From: a virus
DNA length: 64,000 nt
Virus record (IMG/VR): IMGVR_UViG_3300046777_001575
Span: 1 to 64,000 of that record
Direction: 5' to 3' (one strand)
Shown: positions 45,979 through 53,571 of the stretch, piece by piece
Numbering within the stretch: the stretch's first letter is position 1
Layout of the letters: every line of letters starts with the position of its first letter
Notes under the pieces: model-generated
What the model saw: only the letters and a program-made list of their open reading frames with translations
Told to the model about the DNA's origin: nothing
Databases searched by the model: none
Position numbers and translations under genes: made by a program

Positions 45979-47220
45979 TCAGTATCCATCATAGACCAAG
46001 AAATGGTCTGTGTAAAACATATCATATGGTTCACAGTTAATAGAGATAACCTCATGTGGAAGGTTTGAAAGGATGAACTCGGTTACTGGGGTCCATGTGT
46101 TAGTATCTGTTGACCATAGTTCGTCTGTTTCTAATACATCTGCAGCCATTATAATTCTGGCAACACCATCTCTTTTTATAAGCATACCGTGATTTGCTGA
46201 ATAAAACTCTCCGTTTAGAGATACGGCTTGCTCTGCTGTACGTGATCCTATATTTACAATTGTTGTTACCTTATCAGGAACCATCTGAAGATCGGATGGA
46301 TTACGGCTCCAATTAGCAACATCTTGTAGTGTAAAGTTAGATCCTAATCCAGGAATTTCTGTAGAAACAAGTTGATCCCCAACCTTAAGAGTTGATGCCT
46401 GTGTATATCCATTTGTAGTTAAAACTAGTGTATACATACTAACAGATTTACCTGCACCGAATGCTCCGAATGCTGAGAAAGCACCGAAAGCACCGAATGC
46501 TCCGAATGCTGAGAAAGCACCAAAGGCACCGAAGGCTCCGAATGCTGAGAAAGCACCAAAGGCTCCGAAGGCACCAAAGGCACCAAAGGCTCCGAAGGCA
46601 CCGAAGGCACCGAAGGCTCCGAAGGCACTAAATACTGTTGTAACTGATCCAGACTGACTAGAAGTTTGTGAATTACCATTTGCATTTGTAGCATATACAT
46701 TATATGTCTGTGCAGTACCTTGCTCTTGACCAACATCTACAGATGTTGAAGATGTATCTCCTGATTTTCCATCGTCAGAACTCCAACGATAATTAGTAAT
46801 AGCCTTACCACCATTTGCTGGGGCTGACCATGAAACGGTATCTACACCTGCTGAAGGAGATGATGCTGATGGAGCACTTGGCGTTGCTGGGACAGTTGTA
46901 ACTAACACAGAAGATGATACTGAAGAATATGGAGATTCTCCACTAGCATTGATGGCCTTAACTGTAAAGGTATAGTTTGTGTTAGATGACAGTCCTTCTA
47001 TACGAACTGGAGAAGAAGAACCTGTTGCAGTATGACCACCACTAGATAGCACTGTATATGATGTTGCTGCGTATACACCTGATGGGGTAAACGCTACATC
47101 TACTGCGCCATTGTCATATGCTCTATTTGTTCCAACATCTGTTACTGATGTTATTGTTGGTGTTCCTGGGGCCAAAAAGTCATTGGCTCCTTGACTCATT
47201 CTGCCTGCTTGCTTTGACAT
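45979..47220 (-). CDS. Fibronectin-III / (GAF)n / Hint-like fibre protein
   Basis: The 413-residue protein has three parts. Residues about 15-195 form two fibronectin-III-like domains (YTVLSSGGHTATG, LSSNTNYTFTVKAINASGESPYS, then VSWSAPANGGKAITNYRW). Residues about 197-257 are 18 tandem triplets of Gly/Ser-Ala-Phe. Residues 258-413 resemble a Hint (hedgehog/intein) domain: SVSMYTLVLTTNG...LKVGDQLVS, then YSANHGMLIKRDG, then EVISINCEPYDMFYTDHFLVYDGY at the C-terminus. The first Hint residue would be Ser rather than Cys, and no extein follows. It is a likely surface-exposed fibre with a self-processing or anchoring domain. RBS AAGGGAG. Confidence 0.65.
   Translation of the reverse strand: MSKQAGRMSQGANDFLAPGTPTITSVTDVGTNRAYDNGAVDVAFTPSGVYAATSYTVLSSGGHTATGSSSPVRIEGLSSNTNYTFTVKAINASGESPYSSVSSSVLVTTVPATPSAPSASSPSAGVDTVSWSAPANGGKAITNYRWSSDDGKSGDTSSTSVDVGQEQGTAQTYNVYATNANGNSQTSSQSGSVTTVFSAFGAFGAFGAFGAFGAFGAFGAFGAFSAFGAFGAFGAFSAFGAFGAFGAFSAFGAFGAGKSVSMYTLVLTTNGYTQASTLKVGDQLVSTEIPGLGSNFTLQDVANWSRNPSDLQMVPDKVTTIVNIGSRTAEQAVSLNGEFYSANHGMLIKRDGVARIIMAADVLETDELWSTDTNTWTPVTEFILSNLPHEVISINCEPYDMFYTDHFLVYDGY
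46455..46630 (-). repeat. Tandem 9-base repeats encoding (G/S)AF triplets
   Basis: In-frame units of 9 bases (GGT/GGA-GCC/GCT/GCA-TTC/TTT type) encode 18 Gly/Ser-Ala-Phe triplets in the order SAF(GAF)7 SAF(GAF)3 SAF(GAF)3 SAF GAF. The Ser units recur at regular intervals. Different codons are used, so the protein sequence is maintained rather than being a recent DNA slippage product. Confidence 0.85.
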
Positions 47221-47243
47221 ATCTTAATCTCCCTTAATTTGTA

Positions 47244-48941
47244 TTATGCTGATAAATCTCCGAAGACTAGCCATCCACCTGGTGTCTTCATTGCTGTTGC
47301 AACTGAATTAGTTGTTCTAAATTTTAATCCAGGGGTTCCAACTACGCCATTGCTAGAACTAAACTGTGCCCCAGTACCAGACTCTTGGTAAAAGTCAATT
47401 GACTGTCCAGTTGAGTATCCTGATGCAGGAAGTGTAATAGTTACGGCTCCTGTTAGTGGGACAAATTTGTCTGCTTCTCCTGCTGCAAGTGTTGCAGATG
47501 ATGAGATTGCTGTTGCAAATGTTGTAATTGAAGGAACTCCAACCTTTGTCTGTGTACCGTCTGAAAACACTATACCAGATGAAGGAGTTACTGTCGTTGC
47601 CTCAAGTGCTCCAACCGCAAGGGCATCAAGTGATCCTTGTGTAAAGTCAACTGTTGTTGCTGGCTCTGTTGTTACATCCTTAAACAACTTCCACTTAGAG
47701 TCAGATACGTCTCTTACGATACCTGCGTGATAGCCAGTCTGACCATCATTGTAGGCAACTACAAGACCAAGGTCAACTGTGTTTGCTGCATTTTGATGAG
47801 CAAGTTGAACCATATTGTCTTCAATCACAATAGATGTTGCTGAGGCATTAAAACTTCCACCATTAACTGTTATATTTCCATCAACAACAAGGTTGCCGTC
47901 AATTTCCATATTTCCAGTAAATGTCTGATTTGCTGCATTTTTGTAAGCCAACTCTGCAGTATTTGTAATGCCATGTACGTTCTCTGTTAGAGATGCGTGG
48001 GTGTTAACAGAAGTATCTACATAACTTGTAGTTGCAACTGTGTTATCTATATCAAATCTATTGTCAACTGAATTCCAATCAATTCCTGTACCAGCAAGAG
48101 TTGATTGGTCTACAGTTGCACCGCTAATAGCGTTTGTCAAATCTGTTTGTGTTACAAGAAGTGATGTATCTGCAATTCCATGGACATTGGTTTCATCTAG
48201 ATTGTGAACTGAGATTTTATCGTCTGCTGCTTGTCCTGCTGCTGTAATTGCTTCAGTTTTTGCTGTATCAATTGCTGATGCTTGTGCTGCAGAAACTGGC
48301 TTATATTCATCTGCTGTGTCGTCTACATTTCCAAGTCCAACCATGGCCTTAGTAATACCAGAAACTGTTCCTGTAAATGTTGGTGACTCAATAGGTGCTT
48401 TAAGACCAAGTGCTGTATTTACATCTGCAGTTAATGCTAGTGCTGATGTATCTGCAATCCCGTGAATATTTTCTGTAAGATTCTTATGAGCCAAAACACT
48501 GTTATCTGCATATTCTTTTGTTGCAATTTCTGCAGTATCTGCAATGCCGTGAACATTTATAGTATTTTGTGTATGAGTTAAAAGTGACTGTCCAAAGTAA
48601 TCTCTTGCTTCTTGAAGAGCCCCTGTAGCAGTAACATTTATAAGATCAACTCTTTGATTTGTTGCGTATAGTGACAAAAAGTCAGGATTGTCACCAAGTG
48701 CTGCTGCTAACTCATTGAGTGTATTTAAAGTTTCTGGGGCTGCATCAATAAGATTATTGATTGCTGTCTCAAGTTCTGCTGCATTAGCAAAATATTGTAG
48801 GGCAGACCATGTGGATGTTCCATTTCCCATCTTAAATTTATTTGTGTCGGTTTCAAAACCGATCTCACCTGCTGCCAAAACTGGATTTGCAGCCGTCCAT
48901 TGGGCTGCAGTACCTCTGCGCTGTTGCATTCTTGTTGCCAT
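47244..48941 (-). CDS. Tail fibre with Mtd-type N-terminal module
   Basis: The 565-residue protein starts with RRGTAAQWTAANPVLAAGEIGFETDTNKFKMGNGTSTWSAL, the short module found at the N-terminus of many phage fibre and tropism proteins. The middle has repeated VHGIADTAELATKEYADNS-like units. These also occur in the 1010-residue protein at 56329-59361, with a shared GTGIDWNSVDNRFDID piece. The C-terminal 100 residues form a strand-rich tip (FVPLTGAVTITLPASGYSTGQ). The ribosome binding site AAGGAG and a TGTTATAAT promoter lie upstream. It is likely a host-receptor fibre. Confidence 0.75.
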   Translation of the reverse strand: MATRMQQRRGTAAQWTAANPVLAAGEIGFETDTNKFKMGNGTSTWSALQYFANAAELETAINNLIDAAPETLNTLNELAAALGDNPDFLSLYATNQRVDLINVTATGALQEARDYFGQSLLTHTQNTINVHGIADTAEIATKEYADNSVLAHKNLTENIHGIADTSALALTADVNTALGLKAPIESPTFTGTVSGITKAMVGLGNVDDTADEYKPVSAAQASAIDTAKTEAITAAGQAADDKISVHNLDETNVHGIADTSLLVTQTDLTNAISGATVDQSTLAGTGIDWNSVDNRFDIDNTVATTSYVDTSVNTHASLTENVHGITNTAELAYKNAANQTFTGNMEIDGNLVVDGNITVNGGSFNASATSIVIEDNMVQLAHQNAANTVDLGLVVAYNDGQTGYHAGIVRDVSDSKWKLFKDVTTEPATTVDFTQGSLDALAVGALEATTVTPSSGIVFSDGTQTKVGVPSITTFATAISSSATLAAGEADKFVPLTGAVTITLPASGYSTGQSIDFYQESGTGAQFSSSNGVVGTPGLKFRTTNSVATAMKTPGGWLVFGDLSA

Positions 48942-48982
48942 ATTTTATTTCTCCTTATGGGGTCTGCCCAATTTCTTATCTT

Positions 48983-48991
48983 ATTATAACA
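48983..48991 (-). promoter_or_regulatory. Extended -10 promoter TGTTATAAT before tail fibre gene
   Basis: TGTTATAAT on the minus strand in the 56-base gap upstream of the gene at 47244-48941. The leader of about 35 bases contains AAGGAG. Confidence 0.5.
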
Positions 48992-48997
48992 TCAATT

Positions 48998-49453
48998 TTA
49001 ATTGAAGTTATCTGTTGCACTGCCTCCGTCAAACACAACTGTCCATTCTGTTGTAGAAGGCCCTCCTGCATCTAGTCCTATTCCGAGTGGGCTATTAAAA
49101 GAACCACCTTCATAGAATTGAGACACTATGAATCCAGTTCCGTCAATTGCTGTATCGTGAATATGTTGTGGAAGATTATTTGTATCATCAATAGTTGCTT
49201 GGGTATACCAAACTCCGTTATAATAAAAATTAACCCTATTTGTTGAGGTATCTAGCCACTGTGATCCATTAGTTGGTGAAGAAGGAGCAGTTGTGCCTAC
49301 AGCCATAGACAATGTTAAAGAGTCTACATACTCCTTGGTTGCTGCATGTGAAGCAAGAGTTGGTTCTCCTACTGTTACTGCGCCTCCGAATGTTCCGCCG
49401 TTTGCTACGATCAGTCCATTCTTGACCTTGAAGTCTTTTTCTACTGTTGCCAT
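48998..49453 (-). CDS. Short tail fibre-like protein
   Basis: The 151-residue protein has the same N-terminal attachment module as its upstream neighbour (MATVEKDFKVKNGLIVANGGT against MATVNKDFKIKSGLVVEG). A THAATKEYVDSLTLS unit and a small tip (WTVVFDGGSATDNFN) follow. A middle stretch (GTTAPSSPTNGSQWLDTSTNRVNFYYNGVWYTQ) is a common fibre motif. It is a shortened paralog that may assemble on the same docking site. RBS AAGGAG. Confidence 0.65.
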   Translation of the reverse strand: MATVEKDFKVKNGLIVANGGTFGGAVTVGEPTLASHAATKEYVDSLTLSMAVGTTAPSSPTNGSQWLDTSTNRVNFYYNGVWYTQATIDDTNNLPQHIHDTAIDGTGFIVSQFYEGGSFNSPLGIGLDAGGPSTTEWTVVFDGGSATDNFN

Positions 49454-49492
49454 TTACTACTCCTTCTTCCAACTATTTTTATTTTTTAAAAC

Positions 49493-51139
49493 TTAGTCAT
49501 TGTAAGCAAGCAGTGTTGCTGCTACAAGAACTTCTGAATTATTGTTTGCTGTTGTTACGTTTAGGTTATACGCTGATTGTCCATCCCAAACAACAGTTGC
49601 TGTTGCAAGTGGATTTTCTGAGGTATAAATTGTTCCGTACTCAACAACTGCAACATTGTTACTTGCATCTGTTGTTGCAAGAATTTCAGTTACATGAGAG
49701 AAAGATCCACTAATTACACGAACAAGGTACTTTGCGCTGCCCTTATTTGTTGCAAATGAGTGAACTGTTGCTGTTGAAGCAGTTGGAACATTTGTCCAAG
49801 TTGCTTCTTCACGACGAACCCAAGTAATATCAACAGATTCTGGCTGAATGTTTGAGCCAGAGACTGCATCAAGTGCTCTTTGTTCTGTGAAGTAAAGATT
49901 TGTTGTACCTTCAGTTAGGTCATCAGTATCAGAATCTGCAACACCGTTTTCTGCGGTAATTGTAAGACCACCATTACCTGTACCAGTAATTGTGATATTT
50001 GTTAATGTTGCAGTTGTAAGAAGTGCTGCTGCTGAATCCTTAGCACGAGCATCTGTGAAGTATTGACTTGAACCTTCTGCAACATCGTCTGTATCAAGAT
50101 TATCAATACGAGTATTTGTTGCTGAATCAAGTCCAGAAGCATATCCTTCTGCTGCAGTTTGTGCTGCTGATGCTGAACCTGCTGGATCATAGTTTCCTGC
50201 AAGTCCATCAGCATAATCTTCAGCATTTGACTGTGCTGTTGATGCTGCTGTATCTACATAAGCCTTAGTTGCTGCTTCAAGATTATTTACTGGGTCTGCA
50301 TGAAGAACAAGAGCACCAGTCATGGTGTCTCCAGCCTTTGCAACCTTTTCTCCTACTGAGGTAGCAAGGTTTGCTGCAAAGTTAGCGTCATCGCCAATTG
50401 CTGCAGCCAATTCATTGAGTGTGTCAAGAAGTGCTGGTGCAGAATCTACAAGATCTGCAACCTTTTGATCAGCATAAGCCTTTGCATCTGATTCTGCTGT
50501 ATCAGCATATGATTGATATGCTGTGGTAATAGCAGCCTCACGAGTGTCTGTGTATGCTTTAGCAGCATTAGCCTTTGAGGTAGCGTCTGCTGATGCTGTA
50601 GCCTCTGCTGCAGATTGAGCATTTGCTGCTGCACCTGCTGCATCATACCATGTGTCTACTACAAATCTATCAATTCCAACAAAAGATATAGCATTTGGTC
50701 CAGTACCAGGATAAACTTCAAGACCGCTAACTGAACTATCTCCGATTGCTCCATGTGTATTTACAGAAATCTCTCCATTTACAATATCAATACCCAATCC
50801 TTCAGAAAATGCTCCACGAGCACGAGTATCTGTGTAATAAAGGTTGTTTGAACCCTCTGAAAGACTGTCTGTATTATGATTTGAGATGTCAGAAACTGTA
50901 CCTGTTACATCACCAACAAGATCTGCTGTAATTGTGCCTGCAGCAAAGTTGCCTGAGCCATCACGCTTTACGACCTTATCTGCTTCATTTGCTGAGGTGG
51001 CTGTACCACCAATTAAATTGACGACATAATTTTGATCGTCTTGCTTTTTTGTAAGAATATCATAGCCATTAACTGTAGCAGTTGTACCTTCAACGACGAG
51101 ACCACTCTTAATCTTAAAGTCTTTATTTACTGTTGCCAT
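49493..51139 (-). CDS. Tail fibre-like protein with Ala-rich coiled regions
   Basis: The 548-residue protein has the MATVNKDFKIKSGLVV docking module. Next comes a VKRDGSGNFAAGTITADLVG segment common in fibres and long Ala-rich helical stretches (AANAQSAAEATASADATSKANAAKAY). Two similar STNLYFTEQRAL/SSQYFTDARAK units follow. The C-terminal domain (KYLVRVISGSFSHVTEILATTDASNNVAVVEYGTIYT) is homologous to the C-terminal half of the 148-residue protein at 51159-51605. The ribosome binding site is AAAGGAG. It probably forms a trimeric fibre. Confidence 0.7.
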   Translation of the reverse strand: MATVNKDFKIKSGLVVEGTTATVNGYDILTKKQDDQNYVVNLIGGTATSANEADKVVKRDGSGNFAAGTITADLVGDVTGTVSDISNHNTDSLSEGSNNLYYTDTRARGAFSEGLGIDIVNGEISVNTHGAIGDSSVSGLEVYPGTGPNAISFVGIDRFVVDTWYDAAGAAANAQSAAEATASADATSKANAAKAYTDTREAAITTAYQSYADTAESDAKAYADQKVADLVDSAPALLDTLNELAAAIGDDANFAANLATSVGEKVAKAGDTMTGALVLHADPVNNLEAATKAYVDTAASTAQSNAEDYADGLAGNYDPAGSASAAQTAAEGYASGLDSATNTRIDNLDTDDVAEGSSQYFTDARAKDSAAALLTTATLTNITITGTGNGGLTITAENGVADSDTDDLTEGTTNLYFTEQRALDAVSGSNIQPESVDITWVRREEATWTNVPTASTATVHSFATNKGSAKYLVRVISGSFSHVTEILATTDASNNVAVVEYGTIYTSENPLATATVVWDGQSAYNLNVTTANNNSEVLVAATLLAYND

Positions 51140-51158
51140 TTTTTATATCTCCTTTTAT

Positions 51159-51605
51159 TTATGCCTTAAGTCCCATACGTGCAAAACGTACAGTGACTGG
51201 CTTGATCGCAGGATCTGGAGTGACTGTCAAAGCCACGGTATTTCCAGTGCGAGAGACATTAACGGTGCCAATATTCCCATCATTGTCGATTGTTCCATAT
51301 TCGCTGACTGATACATTTGTACCGTCAACGAGAATTGTCATTTCAGTTGCGTAGAACTTATTGTCCCCTGCTGTAGTCTTTGATATTGAAATAATATACT
51401 TGACCATACGCCAAACTGTAGCATCAAAGTTATCAATTACAGTTACGTTCTCAATACCAGTGATTGTATTTTCATTATTTCCTGCTGATCCCAAGTCTGT
51501 TGACTGAGATGACAGGGTGTCAATTAAATCTTCATAGTTTTCTTGAGTAGGTCTATCTCCTGTTTGAAATAGGCTCTTAACTCCTGGAATTGATATCTTT
51601 GCCAT
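51159..51605 (-). CDS. Virion structural protein with fibre-tip domain
   Basis: The 148-residue protein has a short N-terminal segment (PGVKSLFQTGDRPTQENYEDLIDTLSSQ) often seen in virion structural proteins. Its beta-rich C-terminal domain (MVKYIISISKTTAGDNKFYATEMTILVDGTNVSVSEYGTI) parallels the tip of the 548-residue fibre. Its ATG lies 6 bases after TGCTATAAT and no ribosome binding site is visible, so it is probably leaderless. Confidence 0.6.
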   Translation of the reverse strand: MAKISIPGVKSLFQTGDRPTQENYEDLIDTLSSQSTDLGSAGNNENTITGIENVTVIDNFDATVWRMVKYIISISKTTAGDNKFYATEMTILVDGTNVSVSEYGTIDNDGNIGTVNVSRTGNTVALTVTPDPAIKPVTVRFARMGLKA

Positions 51606-51611
51606 ACTGAG

Positions 51612-51620
51612 ATTATAGCA
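51612..51620 (-). promoter_or_regulatory. Leaderless promoter TGCTATAAT for 51159-51605
   Basis: TGCTATAAT followed by 6 bases and the ATG at 51605, in the 33-base gap after the 74-residue gene. Confidence 0.6.
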
Positions 51621-51638
51621 TGTATTTTAATAATATAA

Positions 51639-51863
51639 TTAAAGAATATAGTTACTATACCCAATAACCTGTAAAGGAATTCCTGGAGTATTTCCCAAGC
51701 CAATAGCCTGTATTTGAAGTGCTGTAAACCTAACTCTAAATGGCAAGATCTCTTTAATTACTGATTGGCGAGTAAAGTCTTGTATTTGTATTTCTGGATA
51801 ATCAATAGGAAATATTTTTTCTGTCTTATTTTTTAAATTATCAAGGATTACTGCTGTTGCCAT
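51639..51863 (-). CDS. Small structural protein, function unknown
   Basis: A 74-residue protein with IFPIDYPEIQIQDFTRQSVIKEILPFRVRFTALQIQAIGLGNTPGIPLQVIGYSNYIL. The second half is strand-rich and ends in an aromatic tail. The start shares its A with the stop of the preceding baseplate-like gene (TAATG). It is probably a minor virion component. No family is recognised. Confidence 0.55.
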   Translation of the reverse strand: MATAVILDNLKNKTEKIFPIDYPEIQIQDFTRQSVIKEILPFRVRFTALQIQAIGLGNTPGIPLQVIGYSNYIL

Positions 51864-52273
51864 TAATCTGTTACATCTTCAAGGATCTTCATGCTACCCT
51901 GGCAAACTGTCCATACTCTTGTTGGGTCTGATACTTGAATATCAAAGATGTCTCCTGTTTGAAGTTGTGCCGACTCTTCTGCCGTAAGCCAAACTGTGAA
52001 CTCTCCAACCAAATCATCTTCATCTGCCCTTGGAGTTATATTCATAACAAGCACAGCATCATCAGTAATAATTCCTGGCTTTGTGTTTGGTCTTTTAATT
52101 TTCATTGCAATATCCCACTCAGATCCCTCGCCTTTTAGAACAAGTGGTTGTTTAGCATCATCTGTTACATAAACCTTAAAACCAGAAGTATCTCCACGAA
52201 CTACAGTCCAAATAACTGTTGGTGGTTTGTTACCGATATCGTATGATGTTTGAGATCCTCTTTGAATAGCCAT
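51863..52273 (-). CDS. Baseplate-type small beta protein (paralog A)
   Basis: The 136-residue protein shares VIWTVVRGDTSGFKVYV and a terminal MKILEDVTD with the proteins at 61991-62392 (IKWNVVRGDTSPLRIEF ... ISVIGDVTG) and 59980-60420 (YYKGDTFEFRIYPKKND). The three resemble the N-terminal domain of baseplate upper proteins of siphophages. The ATG lies 6 bases after TGATATAAT, and the TGA of that element is also the stop of the upstream gene. Confidence 0.55.
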   Translation of the reverse strand: MAIQRGSQTSYDIGNKPPTVIWTVVRGDTSGFKVYVTDDAKQPLVLKGEGSEWDIAMKIKRPNTKPGIITDDAVLVMNITPRADEDDLVGEFTVWLTAEESAQLQTGDIFDIQVSDPTRVWTVCQGSMKILEDVTD

Positions 52274-52279
52274 AATGTT

Positions 52280-52288
52280 ATTATATCA
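52280..52288 (-). promoter_or_regulatory. Leaderless promoter TGATATAAT whose TGA is a stop codon
   Basis: TGATATAAT followed by 6 bases and the ATG at 52273. The first three bases (52286-52288) are the stop codon of the upstream 192-residue gene. Confidence 0.6.
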
Positions 52289-52864
52289 CGACAAACCGTC
52301 TTTGAGTGCTCCCCATGTACCATTGCCTTTTGTTTGAACAACTATCATTCCACCATTTGGCTTTGTTGCTTTAATTGCAAGCACCCCTACATATCTTGCT
52401 GGACCAGTTGCTGGACGACCTGCGACTAAATTTCCAAGATTGTCTACATAAATTTTTGTTCCAGCAACAACATCGCCAAAACCTGTTGTATTCATTTGTA
52501 TAATTCCAGAAACTACCGCAATACCGTCACCGCCAGTAGCACTTGAAGGTAGCATATCTGATTGCAATAAACCAAGTATCGGAAAATCTGGGTTATGATC
52601 AGGACTTGATGGATTATATTTTTGCACAAGTGGTTTTAATTTACCATCATGAGAAGTGCTTCCAGAAATAAATACTGGAGTTCCTGCGGGTAGTGCAATA
52701 GAAGAACTTGCATTTCTTACAGGAGAAGAAACGCTTGTCATTCCTAATGGTGGCAAAATATCATTTAAAGCATCAACTAATACTTTAAAGTCTCCGTGTA
52801 CATTAACTGGATCAGATGCAATAGGATATTTCATATTAGGATAATTAGATGACTGGTTAGGCAT
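52286..52864 (-). CDS. Virion structural protein (tail region)
   Basis: The 192-residue protein has a polar N-terminus, then DFKVLVDALNDILPPLGM and a beta-rich domain with SSIALPAGTPVFISGS, ILGLLQSDMLP and AGTKIYVDNLGNLVAGRPATG. This resembles head-fibre or decoration proteins with a jelly-roll that are often annotated as virion structural. The ATG lies 7 bases after TGGTATAAT, with no ribosome binding site. It is the first gene of a minus-strand unit that starts opposite the endolysin promoter. Confidence 0.55.
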   Translation of the reverse strand: MPNQSSNYPNMKYPIASDPVNVHGDFKVLVDALNDILPPLGMTSVSSPVRNASSSIALPAGTPVFISGSTSHDGKLKPLVQKYNPSSPDHNPDFPILGLLQSDMLPSSATGGDGIAVVSGIIQMNTTGFGDVVAGTKIYVDNLGNLVAGRPATGPARYVGVLAIKATKPNGGMIVVQTKGNGTWGALKDGLS

Positions 52865-52871
52865 AATCTTT

Positions 52872-52880
52872 ATTATACCA
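52872..52880 (-). promoter_or_regulatory. Leaderless promoter TGGTATAAT for 52286-52864
   Basis: TGGTATAAT followed by 7 bases and the ATG at 52864. It lies back to back with the plus-strand endolysin promoter. Confidence 0.6.
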
Positions 52881-52890
52881 CCCTATAAAG

Positions 52891-52920
52891 TTGACTTTTG
52901 GCCAAAATTTGTGTTATACT
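52891..52920 (+). promoter_or_regulatory. Endolysin promoter (-35 TTGACT, extended -10 TGTTATACT)
   Basis: TTGACT at 52891-52896 and TATACT at 52915-52920 are 18 bases apart, and TG precedes the -10 with one base between. It is the best classical sigma-70-type promoter in the window. Transcription would begin near 52927, exactly at the interleaved inverted repeats. Confidence 0.7.
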
Positions 52921-52946
52921 TGGTAGTAACACCTACCAAGGTGTTA
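52919..52946 (+). promoter_or_regulatory. Two interleaved inverted repeats at the endolysin transcription start
   Basis: CTTGGTAG (52919-52926) pairs with CTACCAAG (52933-52940), and TAACACC (52927-52933) pairs with GGTGTTA (52940-52946). The arms alternate, so only one hairpin can form at a time, or both could make a pseudoknot; in DNA they are overlapping palindromes. The position over +1 suggests an operator or a leader switch that controls lysis timing. Confidence 0.55.
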
Positions 52947-52967
52947 TTGTTTTCTAAGGAGGAAACT

Positions 52968-53531
52968 ATGATTAAATTTATCGAAAGAAACAAAGAGATC
53001 ATTAGCACACTCAGTATCGTGGTATTAGTTAGTGTTTTTTCAAATTCTGCTAATGCTTCTGTAGATCTTGATACTAAAAACAATCTTAGCCTGGAACAGG
53101 CTCAGACTGAAAAGACTACCTCGAAAGAGGTTTTTTTGGTTTCTAAGGCCAAAAAGTTGGAGAGTTTTGAAAACAAGACATCTCTTACAGACCTAGAACT
53201 AAAAGAACTGCTTTCTCTGGTTGGCTTCAAGGGTAGAGACCTTGTTGTTGCCTGGGCAGTAGCAAAAAAGGAGTCTAATGGTAGACCATTGGCATTCAAT
53301 GGAAACCACAAGACTGGAGATTCATCCTACGGGATGTTTCAAATTAATATGATAGACAACCTTGGTCCTGACCGTAGAACCAAGTTTGATCTTGATTCAA
53401 ATGCTGAGTTATTTAACCCCGTGAAGAATGCAGAGATTGCATACTACATGACAAACGGTGGAGAAGACTGGTCTTCTTGGAAGGGTATAACCCCTAAGAC
53501 CAAGTACTGGATGACTAAATTTCCTAATTAG
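52968..53531 (+). CDS. Secreted lysozyme-like transglycosylase (endolysin)
   Basis: The 187-residue protein would degrade host peptidoglycan. It has a signal peptide (basic MIKFIERNKE, hydrophobic TLSIVVLVSVF, predicted cleavage after A30). The lysozyme-like domain has the catalytic Glu E102 in VAWAVAKKESNG and SYGMFQINM at 120-128. These are the two signature pieces of SLT/lysozyme-like enzymes. The real start is the ATG at 52968 behind AAGGAGGAAACT; an upstream frame from 52911 overlaps the promoter. It is the only plus-strand gene among the fibre genes. The export signal suggests a signal-arrest-release or Sec-type endolysin. Confidence 0.78.
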   Translation: MIKFIERNKEIISTLSIVVLVSVFSNSANASVDLDTKNNLSLEQAQTEKTTSKEVFLVSKAKKLESFENKTSLTDLELKELLSLVGFKGRDLVVAWAVAKKESNGRPLAFNGNHKTGDSSYGMFQINMIDNLGPDRRTKFDLDSNAELFNPVKNAEIAYYMTNGGEDWSSWKGITPKTKYWMTKFPN

Positions 53532-53547
53532 TATATAAAAATAAATT

Positions 53548-53571
53548 ACCCCCTAGAGAAATCTGGGGGGT
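53548..53571 (+). terminator. Terminator between converging endolysin and glycosyltransferase genes
   Basis: A 10-pair stem (ACCCCCTAGA with TCTGGGGGGT) and a GAAA loop, followed by TTTATTTAT on the plus strand. One U-G pair favours the plus-strand RNA. An A-rich stretch on the other side (AAAATAAATT) makes it likely to stop the converging minus-strand transcript as well. Confidence 0.85.

Noticed and set aside
46455-46630. 9-base tandem repeats as a possible non-coding repeat or origin iteron
   Set aside because: They are in frame and use different codons for the same Gly/Ser-Ala-Phe triplets, so they reflect a protein repeat.
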